From assembly GCA_041691315.1 (NCBI GenBank), contig JBEPUW010000017.1, forward strand, positions 11,641 through 75,640: 64,000 nt of DNA, given 5' to 3'. Positions 16,486-24,492 of the stretch are shown piece after piece (position 1 is the stretch's first letter; each line of letters begins with the position of its first letter). The DNA comes from Poindextera sp041691315. Its GTDB lineage: Bacteria > Pseudomonadota > Alphaproteobacteria > Caulobacterales > Caulobacteraceae. The notes below the pieces were generated by a model. The model was not told the origin of the DNA, made no database searches, and worked only from the letters and a program-made list of their open reading frames with translations. The position numbers and the translations under genes are program-made.

Positions 16486-17451
16486 ATGGGTCAAACCAAG
16501 CGAAAAAGCCGGCGGCGAGATCAAGCGGACTGGCCGCACGCGGACGATTTCCGGGGGCCGATCGAACTACACATGCTGCCACCAGCAGCCGCCATCAACG
16601 GTGCGCGCATACGCGACCTCACGGGTGACGACACCATACCGGATACTTCACAGATCATCTTGCAGACGTTCCAAGCCGTGGTTGGGCCCCGGACGTTCCA
16701 CGTTGGCTTTTGCCTTGGAAACGAAGCCGGGTTCAGCGCGATCGGTATTGCAGTGATCGACCGCTTGATGATGGAAGCGCCCGGCGCCGCGCTCCACGTT
16801 GTCTCAGTTGCGCATCAGGACATCGCATGGGACATCGTGCTGCGGCATCTGCGAAGTTTCACGGGACAGGTATTGTTATTCACCTTCCCGGACTCCGACG
16901 TCTATGACGCCGGGACGGCGGAAAAGTACTACTCCAAAGCTGTGCAGCTTTTCGATGATAAAGGTGAGCAGCTTGAACGATTGACGGCTGGGCAACGTCA
17001 AAAAATTCTTGAGCAGAAGGCCGCAATTCTCAATCGTCAACCGCCGCTGCCGTTCTGCGCAGCATCTGGCGTGGAACAGGAAGACTCACCCTGGATCTTC
17101 CGCATTGCAACACCAGGTGGAAAAGTGGTTCGCACAGCCGTATGGGATGGCCGCCGCAACTATGCTCACAAGTTCCCCGAGGACATCGTGCGATGGGTGG
17201 GCGGCGGCAAGATCGCCATTGTGCAGGTGGATAGCCCAGTCGGAGTCAACCGCCGTTCGTCCCTCGATCTGACCCATCGGCTCGCCAAGGATTTCGATGG
17301 CGTTATTCATTGGGCGCGCGACACGCAGACCTTTCAGTCGATCCTCAAGTCATTCATCCGGCTTGATCTAGAATCACTCAGTCCGCCGGTGCTTCCCGAA
17401 AACTGGGAACCGGAGATCACCATCTTGGCGGCAAATGGCGACAGTCAATGA
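16486..17451 (+). CDS. Protein of unknown family
   Basis: 321 residues from ATG 16486, 15 bases after the tacT-like stop. I do not recognise a domain. It is soluble, with a basic N-terminus (MGQTKRKSRRRDQADW). The middle alternates hydrophobic strands and helices (FHVGFCLGNEAGFSAIGIAV, then QVLLFTFPDSDVYDAGTAEKYY), which suggests an alpha/beta fold; the end has IVQVDSPVGVNRRSSLDLTH. Codon use is less biased than in the neighbouring housekeeping genes. The position directly after a toxin gene in an accessory patch suggests it was acquired with that module or is a passenger. No function is proposed. Confidence 0.6.
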   Translation: MGQTKRKSRRRDQADWPHADDFRGPIELHMLPPAAAINGARIRDLTGDDTIPDTSQIILQTFQAVVGPRTFHVGFCLGNEAGFSAIGIAVIDRLMMEAPGAALHVVSVAHQDIAWDIVLRHLRSFTGQVLLFTFPDSDVYDAGTAEKYYSKAVQLFDDKGEQLERLTAGQRQKILEQKAAILNRQPPLPFCAASGVEQEDSPWIFRIATPGGKVVRTAVWDGRRNYAHKFPEDIVRWVGGGKIAIVQVDSPVGVNRRSSLDLTHRLAKDFDGVIHWARDTQTFQSILKSFIRLDLESLSPPVLPENWEPEITILAANGDSQ

Positions 17452-17562
17452 AGAAGACACACTGACGGCAATCGCCGGACGTCCTACGATGTTTCCAGAT
17501 ATTGCAGCGTGGTGGACGGGGCGGGAGCGAACCCATGCACGCCGTTGCATCGCCGGTCGGCC

Positions 17563-18231
17563 TCAGTGCGCCGCCATCCAGGCGACGGCGACGTCCAGGG
17601 CCTCGGCGAGGACATCGACGTCCTTACGGCCCGATTTCGCGAGCACGTGGAAGGAATGGTCGGCGTCCGCGATGAGATCGAGGGTGGCGCGCTCACCTAG
17701 GCGAGAGACCGTGCGCTCCAGCAAGGCGAGGTCGGCCAGGGCGTCGTTGGTCCCCTGCAGGAACAGCATGGGGATCGCAACGTCCGCCAGGTGAGCGGCG
17801 CGCTGATCTGACGGTTTGCCGGCCGGGTGCAGCGGGAAGGCGAAGAAGACCAGGCCGCGCACGCCGTCGAGCGGCGATTGAGCCTGGGCCTGCGAGGTCA
17901 TGCGGCCGCCGAACGACCGGCCGCCGGCGAATAGCGGCAGGGAAGGGGCCCGCGACCGCGCCGCGGCGACGGCCTGGCGGACCGTGACCTGGGCGAGCGC
18001 CGGCGGATCGACCCGTTTGCCGCCGCGCTCCATGTAGGGAAACTGGTAGCGCAAGGTCGCGACGTCCCGTTCGGCCAGCCCGTCGGCGATGGCGGCCATG
18101 GACCGGTGGGCCATGCCGGCTCCGGCGCCATGAGCCAGCACCAGGCACGCGCGGGCTTGCGGCGGCGCCTGCCAGAGGCCGGAGACGCTCTCGGCGCCCG
18201 CCAGGGGGATGGTGACGTTCTCTGCGTCCAT
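17563..18231 (-). CDS. Alpha/beta hydrolase, KANL3/Tex30-like
   Basis: 222 residues. LVLAHGAGAGMAHRSM holds the oxyanion-hole HGAGAG, FAGGRSFGGRM is the nucleophile elbow with Ser in GGRSFGGR, and the acid and His are in QGTNDALADL and DADHSFHV. The HGAGAG and GGRSFGGR combination is typical of the small KANL3/Tex30-like hydrolase family. Substrate unknown. Starts at 18249 and 18231 are both possible; 18231 (MDAENV) is used because a GGAG lies about 12 bases upstream. It is divergent from ligD2 with 79 bases between. Confidence 0.8.
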   Translation of the reverse strand: MDAENVTIPLAGAESVSGLWQAPPQARACLVLAHGAGAGMAHRSMAAIADGLAERDVATLRYQFPYMERGGKRVDPPALAQVTVRQAVAAARSRAPSLPLFAGGRSFGGRMTSQAQAQSPLDGVRGLVFFAFPLHPAGKPSDQRAAHLADVAIPMLFLQGTNDALADLALLERTVSRLGERATLDLIADADHSFHVLAKSGRKDVDVLAEALDVAVAWMAAH

Positions 18232-18310
18232 GGCCAGGCAATTCTCCATATCCAAACGGCCGCCGGCAAGGGCATGTTAGCCGCCGACCTCACCGCTGAT
18301 CAGGACGCAC

Positions 18311-20755
18311 ATGCCGCAGGGCATCGATACCTACCGGGCCAAGCGGCGCTTCGCCAAGACGCCGGAGCCGCAAGGCGGCGCGCCGGCCTCCGACGAGCTG
18401 ATCTTCGTCGTCCAGAAGCATCACGCCAAGCGCATGCACTATGACCTGCGCCTGCAGATCGGCGATGCGCTGAAGAGCTGGGCGGTGCCGGAAGGCCCGT
18501 GCCTGGACCCGAAGGTGCGGCGCTTCGCCAAGCTGGTCGAGGATCACCCGATGGACTACGCGACCTTCGAGGGCCGCATTCCCGACGGCGAGTACGGCGG
18601 CGGCACGGTGATCGTCTGGGACCGGGGAACCTGGGTGACCCTGGCCGATCCGGCCACGGCGTTCGAGGCCGGTGAGATCAAGTTCCGCCTCGCTGGCGAA
18701 AAGCTGGCCGGCGGCTGGATGCTGAAGCGGCTGCCGGACGACCCGACCAACTGGCTGTTGATCAAGGAGCGCGACCCGGCCGTGCGCCCGATCGCCGAGT
18801 ACGATGTGCTCGAGGCGGAACCCAACAGCGTCATCACCGGCCGGCCGGTCGACGAGGCGCCGGCCGCGCGCAAGCCGACCCCGAAGCGCAAGGCGGCGAA
18901 GATCCCGGGCGCGGTCGCCGCGCCCATGCCGGCGCGCTGGAAACCGCAGCTGGCCACCCCGGCCGAGGCGCCGCCGAAAGGCGACGGCTGGCTGCACGAG
19001 ATCAAGTACGACGGCTATCGCACCCTGGTGTTCGTCGAGAACCACAAGGTGCGGCTGATCACCCGCAACGGCCACGACTGGACGGATCGCTATGGCGTTC
19101 TGGCCAAGGTGTTCGAGAAGCTGGACTGCAAGAGCGCCATCCTCGACGGCGAGGTGGTGGTGCAGGACCCGCGCGGGGTCACCTCGATCAATCTGATCGA
19201 ACAGGCGCTGTCCGACCGCGACACCCACGCCTTCACCTATTTCGCCTTCGACCTCTGCTATCTCGACGGCCACGACTTGAGCGCCACCGCCCTGAGCGAT
19301 CGCAAGGCGGCCCTGGCGGGGCTGATCGACCCCCTGATCGACACCCGCTCGCCGCTTCAGCTCAGCGAACACGTCGAAGGCGACGGCGCTGCGCTGTTCG
19401 CCCAGGCCAGCCGCATAGGCCTCGAAGGCATCGTCTCCAAGCGCGCCGACGCCCGCTATGTCCAGGCGCGATCGGCCAGCTGGCTGAAGGTCAAGCGGCT
19501 GGAGGTCGGGACTTTCGTGGTCATCGGCTACCTTTCCAACATGCCGCGCGCCGCCTCGTCGCTGATCCTGGCCGAGGAGCGGGGCGGCGAGCTGGTCTAT
19601 GCCTGCCGGGCGGGGTCGGGGATCAGCGACGACAAGGCGCGGGAACTCTACGCCGTCCTGTCGAAGCTCGAACGCAAGACGCCGGTCGTCGAGGTTCCCC
19701 GCACGCCCGGGGCGCACTGGGTGGAGCCGGAGTTCAGCGCCGAGATCGGCTATCGCAGCCGCTCGGCCCAGGACTCGCCGCGCGCGCCCGTCGTGCTGAG
19801 CTATGCCCGGCAAAAGCGCGCGCCAGCGGCCAAGGCGCTGAAGCCGAAGCTGGTCGGCGACCGCGAACTGGCCGCCGTGCAGTTGACCAATCCGGAGCGG
19901 GAGATCTTCGCCGGCAGCGGCGTCACCAAGCTCGATCTGGCGCTCTATTACGCCCGGGTCGGCGACTGGCTGCTCCCGGAACTTTTGCGCCGGCCGGTGA
20001 CCATTTTCCGCTGCCCGACGGGCGCGCTGAAGGACTGCTTCTATCAGCGGCACAGCTTCGCCGGCCTGCCGCCCGGCGTGGAGACCGTCGAATTGGCCGA
20101 CGAGAAGGAGCGGGCGGCCTTCATCACCGTCACCGCGCCCAAGGGCTATCTGTCCCTGACCCAGTTCGGGGCGATCGAATTCCACCTCTGGGGCTGCCAT
20201 GTCGGCGATCCCGAGCATCCCGACCGGCTGGTCATCGACCTCGACCCGGATGAGGCCCTGCCCTGGACCCGCGTCTGCGATGCGGCCGAGATCCTGCGCG
20301 ACCGGCTGCAAGTCATGGGGTTTCGCGTTTTCCTGCGCACCACCGGCGGCAAGGGCCTGCACCTGGTCATGGCCCTGGCCGGAAATCCGACCTGGCCGCA
20401 GATGAAGGGCTTTGCCGAAGCCTTCGCCCGCGCCGCGGCCGCCGACATGCCCAGCCTGTTCACCGCCGTCTCGGGCAAGGAGCGGCGCAAGGGCAAGATC
20501 TACATCGACTATCTGCGCAACGGGCGCGGCGCGAGCGCCATCGCTTCCTATTCCCTGCGCGCGCGTCCGGGCTTTCCGGTCGCCGTTCCGATTGCTTGGG
20601 AAGAATTACGAAAGCTGTCGGGTGGTAATGCGTTCGATCGTCTTAACCTGCATAGGCGGCTGGAAACGCTGGCCGCCGACCCGTGGGATGAGCTAGGATC
20701 GAGCGCCGTCAAGATTACGCCGAAGATGCGTAGCGACGTCGGCATGAAGACATAA
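18311..20755 (+). CDS. ligD: DNA ligase D (second copy), Ku-linked
   Basis: 814 residues, again phosphoesterase, ligase, polymerase. HYDLRLQIGD and GGGTVIVWDRG mark the phosphoesterase (about 10-155); EIKYDGYR with the adenylated Lys at about 232 marks the ligase; VIDLDPDE (Asp 643 and 645) and TTGGKGLHLVM mark the polymerase. It fills gaps and ligates ends brought together by Ku. It is shorter than LigD1, mostly in the linker between phosphoesterase and ligase. ku starts 11 bases after its stop, so this is the copy dedicated to NHEJ. The two ligases are clearly diverged, not a recent duplication. Confidence 0.95.
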   Translation: MPQGIDTYRAKRRFAKTPEPQGGAPASDELIFVVQKHHAKRMHYDLRLQIGDALKSWAVPEGPCLDPKVRRFAKLVEDHPMDYATFEGRIPDGEYGGGTVIVWDRGTWVTLADPATAFEAGEIKFRLAGEKLAGGWMLKRLPDDPTNWLLIKERDPAVRPIAEYDVLEAEPNSVITGRPVDEAPAARKPTPKRKAAKIPGAVAAPMPARWKPQLATPAEAPPKGDGWLHEIKYDGYRTLVFVENHKVRLITRNGHDWTDRYGVLAKVFEKLDCKSAILDGEVVVQDPRGVTSINLIEQALSDRDTHAFTYFAFDLCYLDGHDLSATALSDRKAALAGLIDPLIDTRSPLQLSEHVEGDGAALFAQASRIGLEGIVSKRADARYVQARSASWLKVKRLEVGTFVVIGYLSNMPRAASSLILAEERGGELVYACRAGSGISDDKARELYAVLSKLERKTPVVEVPRTPGAHWVEPEFSAEIGYRSRSAQDSPRAPVVLSYARQKRAPAAKALKPKLVGDRELAAVQLTNPEREIFAGSGVTKLDLALYYARVGDWLLPELLRRPVTIFRCPTGALKDCFYQRHSFAGLPPGVETVELADEKERAAFITVTAPKGYLSLTQFGAIEFHLWGCHVGDPEHPDRLVIDLDPDEALPWTRVCDAAEILRDRLQVMGFRVFLRTTGGKGLHLVMALAGNPTWPQMKGFAEAFARAAAADMPSLFTAVSGKERRKGKIYIDYLRNGRGASAIASYSLRARPGFPVAVPIAWEELRKLSGGNAFDRLNLHRRLETLAADPWDELGSSAVKITPKMRSDVGMKT

Positions 20756-20766
20756 GGGGTGTTTCG

Positions 20767-21654
20767 ATGGCTGGACGTGCTTACTGGAAGGGCTATCTGA
20801 AGCTGTCGCTGGTCTCTTGCCCGGTGAAGCTCTACTCGGCGACGTCTTCGACCGCCGGCAAAATCTCGTTCAACATGCTGCACAAGGACACGCTCAATCG
20901 CGTGCAGCAGAAGTACCATGACCCGGAGCTCGGCGAGATCGACCGCGCCGACCTGGTCAAGGGCTACCAGTTCGAGAAGGACCGCTATGTCGTCGTCACC
21001 AACGAGGAGCTGGAGGCGGTCGAGATTCCGTCCAGCAAGACCATCGACATCGACGGCTTCGTCGACGCCAGCGACGTCGACCCGATCTTTCTCGACTCCA
21101 CCTATTACCTCGCCCCGGACGGCCCGATCGCCGAGGAGACCTTCAGCGTCATTCTCGAAGCGATGAAGCGGGTCAACAAGGTCGCCGTCGCCCGCATCGT
21201 GCTCTCCGGCCGCGAACGCTTGGTGACCATCCAGCCGATCACCGACGGGTTCCGCCTGCACACGCTGCGCCCGGCCAAGGAGGTGCGCGAGCCGTCCAGC
21301 GCGCTCGACAAGCTGAACGCCAAGCTCTCCGACGACATGCTGGCCATGGCCGCCCAGATCATCGCCCAGAAGGAGACCACCTTCGCGCCGGAGACCTTCG
21401 AGGACCGCTATGAGGAAGCCCTCATGGAGCTGGTGAAGTCGAAGATCAGCGGCGGCCAGCCGATCATCACCAAGGCCCCGGAACGCGGCAATGTGGTCAA
21501 CCTGATGGACGCCCTTCGCCGCAGCATCGAGGAAGAACGCCGCCCGCCGGCCGCCAGCCTCGGCAAGGCCGCCGCGCCCGCGAAGGCCGGCGCCAAGAAG
21601 CCGGCCGCCAAGGTGGTTCCGGTCGCGGTCGCAAAGAAGAAGAAATCCGCCTGA
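20767..21654 (+). CDS. ku: Non-homologous end-joining protein Ku
   Basis: 295 residues. MAGRAYWKGYLKLSLVSCPV is the N-terminal signature of bacterial Ku, followed by ISFNMLHKDTLNRVQQKY, GYQFEKDRYVVVTNEEL and the bridge region with YYLAPDGP. It forms a homodimeric ring on DNA ends and recruits LigD. After the core (about 260) it has a Lys/Ala-rich tail ending KKKKSA, a feature of long bacterial Ku that adds DNA binding and LigD stimulation. AGGGG lies upstream of ATG 20767. It is the middle gene of a three-gene unit. Confidence 0.96.
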   Translation: MAGRAYWKGYLKLSLVSCPVKLYSATSSTAGKISFNMLHKDTLNRVQQKYHDPELGEIDRADLVKGYQFEKDRYVVVTNEELEAVEIPSSKTIDIDGFVDASDVDPIFLDSTYYLAPDGPIAEETFSVILEAMKRVNKVAVARIVLSGRERLVTIQPITDGFRLHTLRPAKEVREPSSALDKLNAKLSDDMLAMAAQIIAQKETTFAPETFEDRYEEALMELVKSKISGGQPIITKAPERGNVVNLMDALRRSIEEERRPPAASLGKAAAPAKAGAKKPAAKVVPVAVAKKKKSA

Positions 21655-21658
21655 CCCC

Positions 21659-22729
21659 ATGGATCTGCGCGATCGTGCGGTAGCGCTCTACGGCCGGTTC
21701 TCGCCCGGCGAACGCGATCGGTTGCAGCGGGAGATCGTCAGCGGCGGCGGCCTGGTCGCCCGCGACCTCACGCGGCGAAGCGATGTGTTGGTGGTCGGCG
21801 CGATGGCCACGGCGCTGATCGACAGCGGCGCGCTTGCCGCTCGCCTGCGGACGGCGCGCGCGGGGGGCGTTCCGATCTTCTCTGAGCAGGCTTTCGCCGC
21901 GGCTTTGGACGATGAGCCGCCTGGGCCGCCGCCGACATTGGCGCTTTCCACCGCCCTGGCCCAGACCGGGCTGACCGGCGACGACACCGACCTGCTGGCG
22001 GCCTTCGATCTGATCGCCATCGACGGCCAAAACTGCCGTTTCGGCGACGCCGGCGCGCTACGCACGGCCGGCGAACTGCTGGCCCAGGGCCGCTCCCGCG
22101 CCGAGGTCGTGCGCATCCTGACCCAGGCGCGCGAACGCTCGCCGAAGGGCCGCCACAAGATTGTCCTGACGGGCTCAGGCGAGGCGGCGCTGCAGTGGCG
22201 CGATGGCCTGACGACCCTGGAAGGGCAGGGCTTCCTGGCCTTCGACGAGGACCACGCCAGCCTCGAAGACCTGTTCGAGGCCGCCGCCCTTGCCGAAGCC
22301 AGCGGCGACGCCGACCAGGCCGCCCACCTCTACGACATGTGCGGCCGCGCCGACCGCGGCGACGCCATTGCGCCCTTCAACTACGGCAATATCCGCCTGG
22401 CCCAGGGCCAGCACGCCCAGGCCGCCATGGCCTACGAACGCGCCCTGGCTCGCGATCCCCGCTTCACCGAAGCCCGCTACAACCTGGCCCAGGCCCTAGA
22501 AGCCGCCGGCAAGACCGACGCCGCCCTGGTCGAACTGAACCGCGTGCTCGACGCCGACCCAGTCCACGCCGACGCGGTCTTCAACCTGGCCCAACTCCGC
22601 CTGCAGGCCGGCGAGCTGGCGGCCGCGAGGGCGCTCTACGAACGCTACCTGAGGCTCGACCCGCCAGAGGCGTGGGCGGCAAAGGCGCGCAAGGCGATTG
22701 TGTACTGTGCATCCCAGGCATCGGTCTGA
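21659..22729 (+). CDS. BRCT / winged-helix-like / TPR protein in NHEJ operon
   Basis: 356 residues, starting 4 bases after the ku stop. Residues 1-82 read like a BRCT domain: LYGRFSPGERDRLQREI, GGGLVARDLTRRSDVLVVG, then GGVPIFSEQAF at the place of the conserved Trp-region helix. Residues about 110-160 (AFDLIAIDGQNCRFGDAGAL then LLAQGRSRAEVVRILTQA) resemble the wing and second helix of MerR-type DNA-binding domains. Residues 205-345 are three to four TPRs (NYGNIRLAQGQHAQAAMAYE, YNLAQALEAAGKTDAALVE, FNLAQLRLQAGELAAARALY). BRCT modules bind phosphopeptides or DNA in repair proteins; TPRs bind proteins. I infer an accessory scaffold for LigD2/Ku; this is not proven. Confidence 0.8.
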   Translation: MDLRDRAVALYGRFSPGERDRLQREIVSGGGLVARDLTRRSDVLVVGAMATALIDSGALAARLRTARAGGVPIFSEQAFAAALDDEPPGPPPTLALSTALAQTGLTGDDTDLLAAFDLIAIDGQNCRFGDAGALRTAGELLAQGRSRAEVVRILTQARERSPKGRHKIVLTGSGEAALQWRDGLTTLEGQGFLAFDEDHASLEDLFEAAALAEASGDADQAAHLYDMCGRADRGDAIAPFNYGNIRLAQGQHAQAAMAYERALARDPRFTEARYNLAQALEAAGKTDAALVELNRVLDADPVHADAVFNLAQLRLQAGELAAARALYERYLRLDPPEAWAAKARKAIVYCASQASV

Positions 22730-22754
22730 TCGCTGGCGACAAACGCGGGCATTG

Positions 22755-22790
22755 ACATGTGATTCACATGTAACCATGCTCATCACATGT
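22755..22790 (+). promoter_or_regulatory. Operator and promoter of VapBC module 1
   Basis: ACATGTGA (22755-22762), T, TCACATGT (22764-22771) is a perfect 8-base inverted repeat with a 1-base centre. A third TCACATGT (22783-22790) overlaps the vapB start codon at 22787. TTGACA (22752-22757) overlaps the left half-site as a -35 and CATGCT about 17 bases on is a weak -10, which would give a leaderless transcript. This fits autorepression by a ribbon-helix-helix antitoxin. Confidence 0.6.
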
Positions 22791-23017
22791 CCGTAATGAT
22801 CCAAATCCGCAATGTGCCCGATCCGCTGCATCGCCTACTCAAGTCGCGCGCCGCGTTGGCGGGCATGTCGCTCTCCGACTACCTGATGAACCAGATCCGC
22901 CAGATCGCCGAGCAGCCGACCTTGGAGGAAATGCGGGCGCGTCTGGAACGCCTGCCGCCCGTAACGCCGTCCGAATCCTCAACCGAGATCATTCGCGCGC
23001 ATCGCGACGGCACGTGA
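22787..23017 (+). CDS. FitA/VapB-type ribbon-helix-helix antitoxin
   Basis: 76 residues. MIQIRNVPDPLHRLLKSRAA then LAGMSLSDYLMNQIRQIA is the ribbon-helix-helix of FitA-like antitoxins, with QIRNVP forming the DNA-contacting strand. The C-terminal half (EEMRARLERLPP) wraps the toxin. ATG 22787 lies inside an operator half-site and has no ribosome site; ATG 22796 in frame is an alternative. It overlaps vapC by GTGA. Confidence 0.85.
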   Translation: MSVMIQIRNVPDPLHRLLKSRAALAGMSLSDYLMNQIRQIAEQPTLEEMRARLERLPPVTPSESSTEIIRAHRDGT

Positions 23018-23406
23018 TCGTCATCGATGCCTCCGCCCTGGTCGATGTGCTGCTTCAAGCACCGGGGACGGAAGCTTTGGAAGGGTGGTTGTACGAACCA
23101 GGGCAGACGCTACACGCGCCTCACCTGATTGACATCGAGGTGGCTCACGCGCTCCGCCGCCACGTGTCCAACGGGGCGATGGACGGCGAACGCGGCCTGG
23201 CGGCGCTGTCGGACTTCTCCGACTTTCCGCTTCGTCGCTATCCGCACGCCCACCTTTTGCCGCGTATCTGGGAATTGCGGAACAACCTCACCGCCTACGA
23301 CGCCGCTTACGTCGCCCTCGCCGAAACGCTCGACGCGCCGCTGCTCACCCGCGATCGACGCCTCGCCAGCGCAGCCGGCCATCATGCGAGGGTTGAGCTG
23401 GTTTAA
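23014..23406 (+). CDS. VapC-type PIN-domain toxin
   Basis: 130 residues from GTG 23014. MIVIDASALVDVLLQ gives the first catalytic Asp, DIEVAHALRR the conserved Glu, and AYDAAYVALAETLDAPLLTRD the last acidic residues (Asp in YDAAY and in TRD). These coordinate magnesium in PIN ribonucleases, which cleave tRNA or rRNA. All acidic positions are intact, so it is probably active. It converges on the kinase gene 18 bases away. Confidence 0.9.
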   Translation: MIVIDASALVDVLLQAPGTEALEGWLYEPGQTLHAPHLIDIEVAHALRRHVSNGAMDGERGLAALSDFSDFPLRRYPHAHLLPRIWELRNNLTAYDAAYVALAETLDAPLLTRDRRLASAAGHHARVELV

Positions 23407-23424
23407 AACGTGTGGCCGCGGCGT

Positions 23425-24240
23425 TTAGGCCTCCGCCGCGCGCAAGTCCGCCTCGAGGCGCTCGATCAGCTGCTCCCGCGGGATGAGCGCTAAGAGCGCC
23501 CCTTCGGCGAGGGCGACGGCGCGGAGGATGGGCAGGTAGGGCTCGATCGCCAGCGCCGCGGGGGACAGGCCCGCCAGCCGGGCGTATTCGGACCGCAGGG
23601 CCGCGTTGAGCGCGCCCGCCGGCCCCGGATCGACGCGTTCCGGGGCGTAGGCGAGCGCCTTGAGGTCGATGTCACCACGCCAAAGGTCGAAGGCGGCCGG
23701 GGCGCGGACCGCGGCGGACCAGTCGATCAGTCTCGGACCCGCCGCCGTCATGATCACGTTGCCGGCGTGAAGGTCGCCATGACACAGCCCGTCCTGCGGC
23801 GGCAGGCGCTCGATGAGAGCGAGGACGCCGGTGGCGATGGGCTCCGGGACCAGGCCAGTGCCCCGGGACAACGCGCCGAACCAATCGCCTAGACAGAAGA
23901 CGTCCTTCGGCGGCAGCGTCCTGTGAACGGCTATGTACAGGGGCGCCAGGATCGCGCCCGCCTGCTCGGACGTCACGGCGCCGGTCTCCCAGAGTTGCAG
24001 CAGGCTCGGTCCGTCGAGGCGCGGCAGCACGATGCCGAAGCGCCCCTCCAGCCGCACCTCGCCGAGCACCTCCAGCGCCGGGCCGCCGGCGGCGAACACG
24101 GCGCGAGTCATCCGCGCCTCGTGCCAGCCGAACCCTTGCGCCGCGCCGGCCTTGAACAGCTTCACGACCTGACCGGGCGCCCAGGCGTAGACATCCGAAG
24201 TCCCGCCTTCGCCGATCTTCTCCCCCAAAGCCTCCTGCAT
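23425..24240 (-). CDS. Aminoglycoside-phosphotransferase-family kinase
   Basis: 271 residues from ATG 24240; the frame is open upstream but that part is the tRNA-Ser gene read as protein. GEGGTSDVYAW resembles the nucleotide loop, CHGDLHAGNV (His154, Asp156, Asn161) is the catalytic loop and RLIDW (Asp173) the metal-binding Asp. This is the APH/choline-kinase fold; members phosphorylate small molecules such as aminoglycosides, choline or sugars. The substrate is not evident, and a chromosomal housekeeping or metabolic role is more likely than drug resistance. Confidence 0.78.
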   Translation of the reverse strand: MQEALGEKIGEGGTSDVYAWAPGQVVKLFKAGAAQGFGWHEARMTRAVFAAGGPALEVLGEVRLEGRFGIVLPRLDGPSLLQLWETGAVTSEQAGAILAPLYIAVHRTLPPKDVFCLGDWFGALSRGTGLVPEPIATGVLALIERLPPQDGLCHGDLHAGNVIMTAAGPRLIDWSAAVRAPAAFDLWRGDIDLKALAYAPERVDPGPAGALNAALRSEYARLAGLSPAALAIEPYLPILRAVALAEGALLALIPREQLIERLEADLRAAEA

Positions 24241-24312
24241 CGCCGGGCCTATATCACGGTTAAGCTTGGAGGCGCGAGAGGCCAAAGTCGCCCGTCCGGC
24301 TTCATGGCCCGA

Positions 24313-24329
24313 GCTACCCTGCGGGTAGC
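24313..24329 (-). terminator. Hairpin downstream of tRNA-Ser
   Basis: GCTACCC-TGC-GGGTAGC is a perfect 7-bp stem with a 3-base loop, 7 bases beyond the 3' end of the tRNA on the minus strand. No T-run follows, so it may serve as a processing or weak termination signal. Confidence 0.4.
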
Positions 24330-24335
24330 GTAGGG

Positions 24336-24425
24336 TGGCGGACGGGGTGGGATTCGAACCCACGGTGGGCTTGCACCCACGGCGGTTTTCAAGACCGCTG
24401 CCTTCAACCACTCGGCCACCCGTCC
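24336..24425 (-). tRNA. tRNA-Ser (anticodon UGA)
   Basis: The minus strand begins GGACGGGTGGCCGAGTGG and ends in CCCGTCC-G-CCA, so the 7-bp acceptor stem GGACGGG/CCCGTCC is perfect and CCA is encoded. The anticodon loop CTTGAAA gives UGA, decoding UCA/UCG serine codons. A long variable arm (GTGGGTGCAAGCCCAC) marks a class II tRNA, and GGTTCGAATCC is the T-loop. 90 bases including CCA. Confidence 0.97.
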
Positions 24426-24492
24426 TCGCGGCGTCTCCCTTATCAGCCGGCGGGCGCTTGCGCATAGACGCGAAGCGGCCAATGTGCCGGTC

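Noticed and set aside
18290..20362. 690-residue minus-strand frame antisense to ligD2
   Set aside because: Shadow frame of a high-GC gene; same composition signature as the other shadows.
24336..24425. tRNA-Ser as an integration site for an island
   Set aside because: No integrase and no duplicated tRNA 3' end were found on either side within the window.
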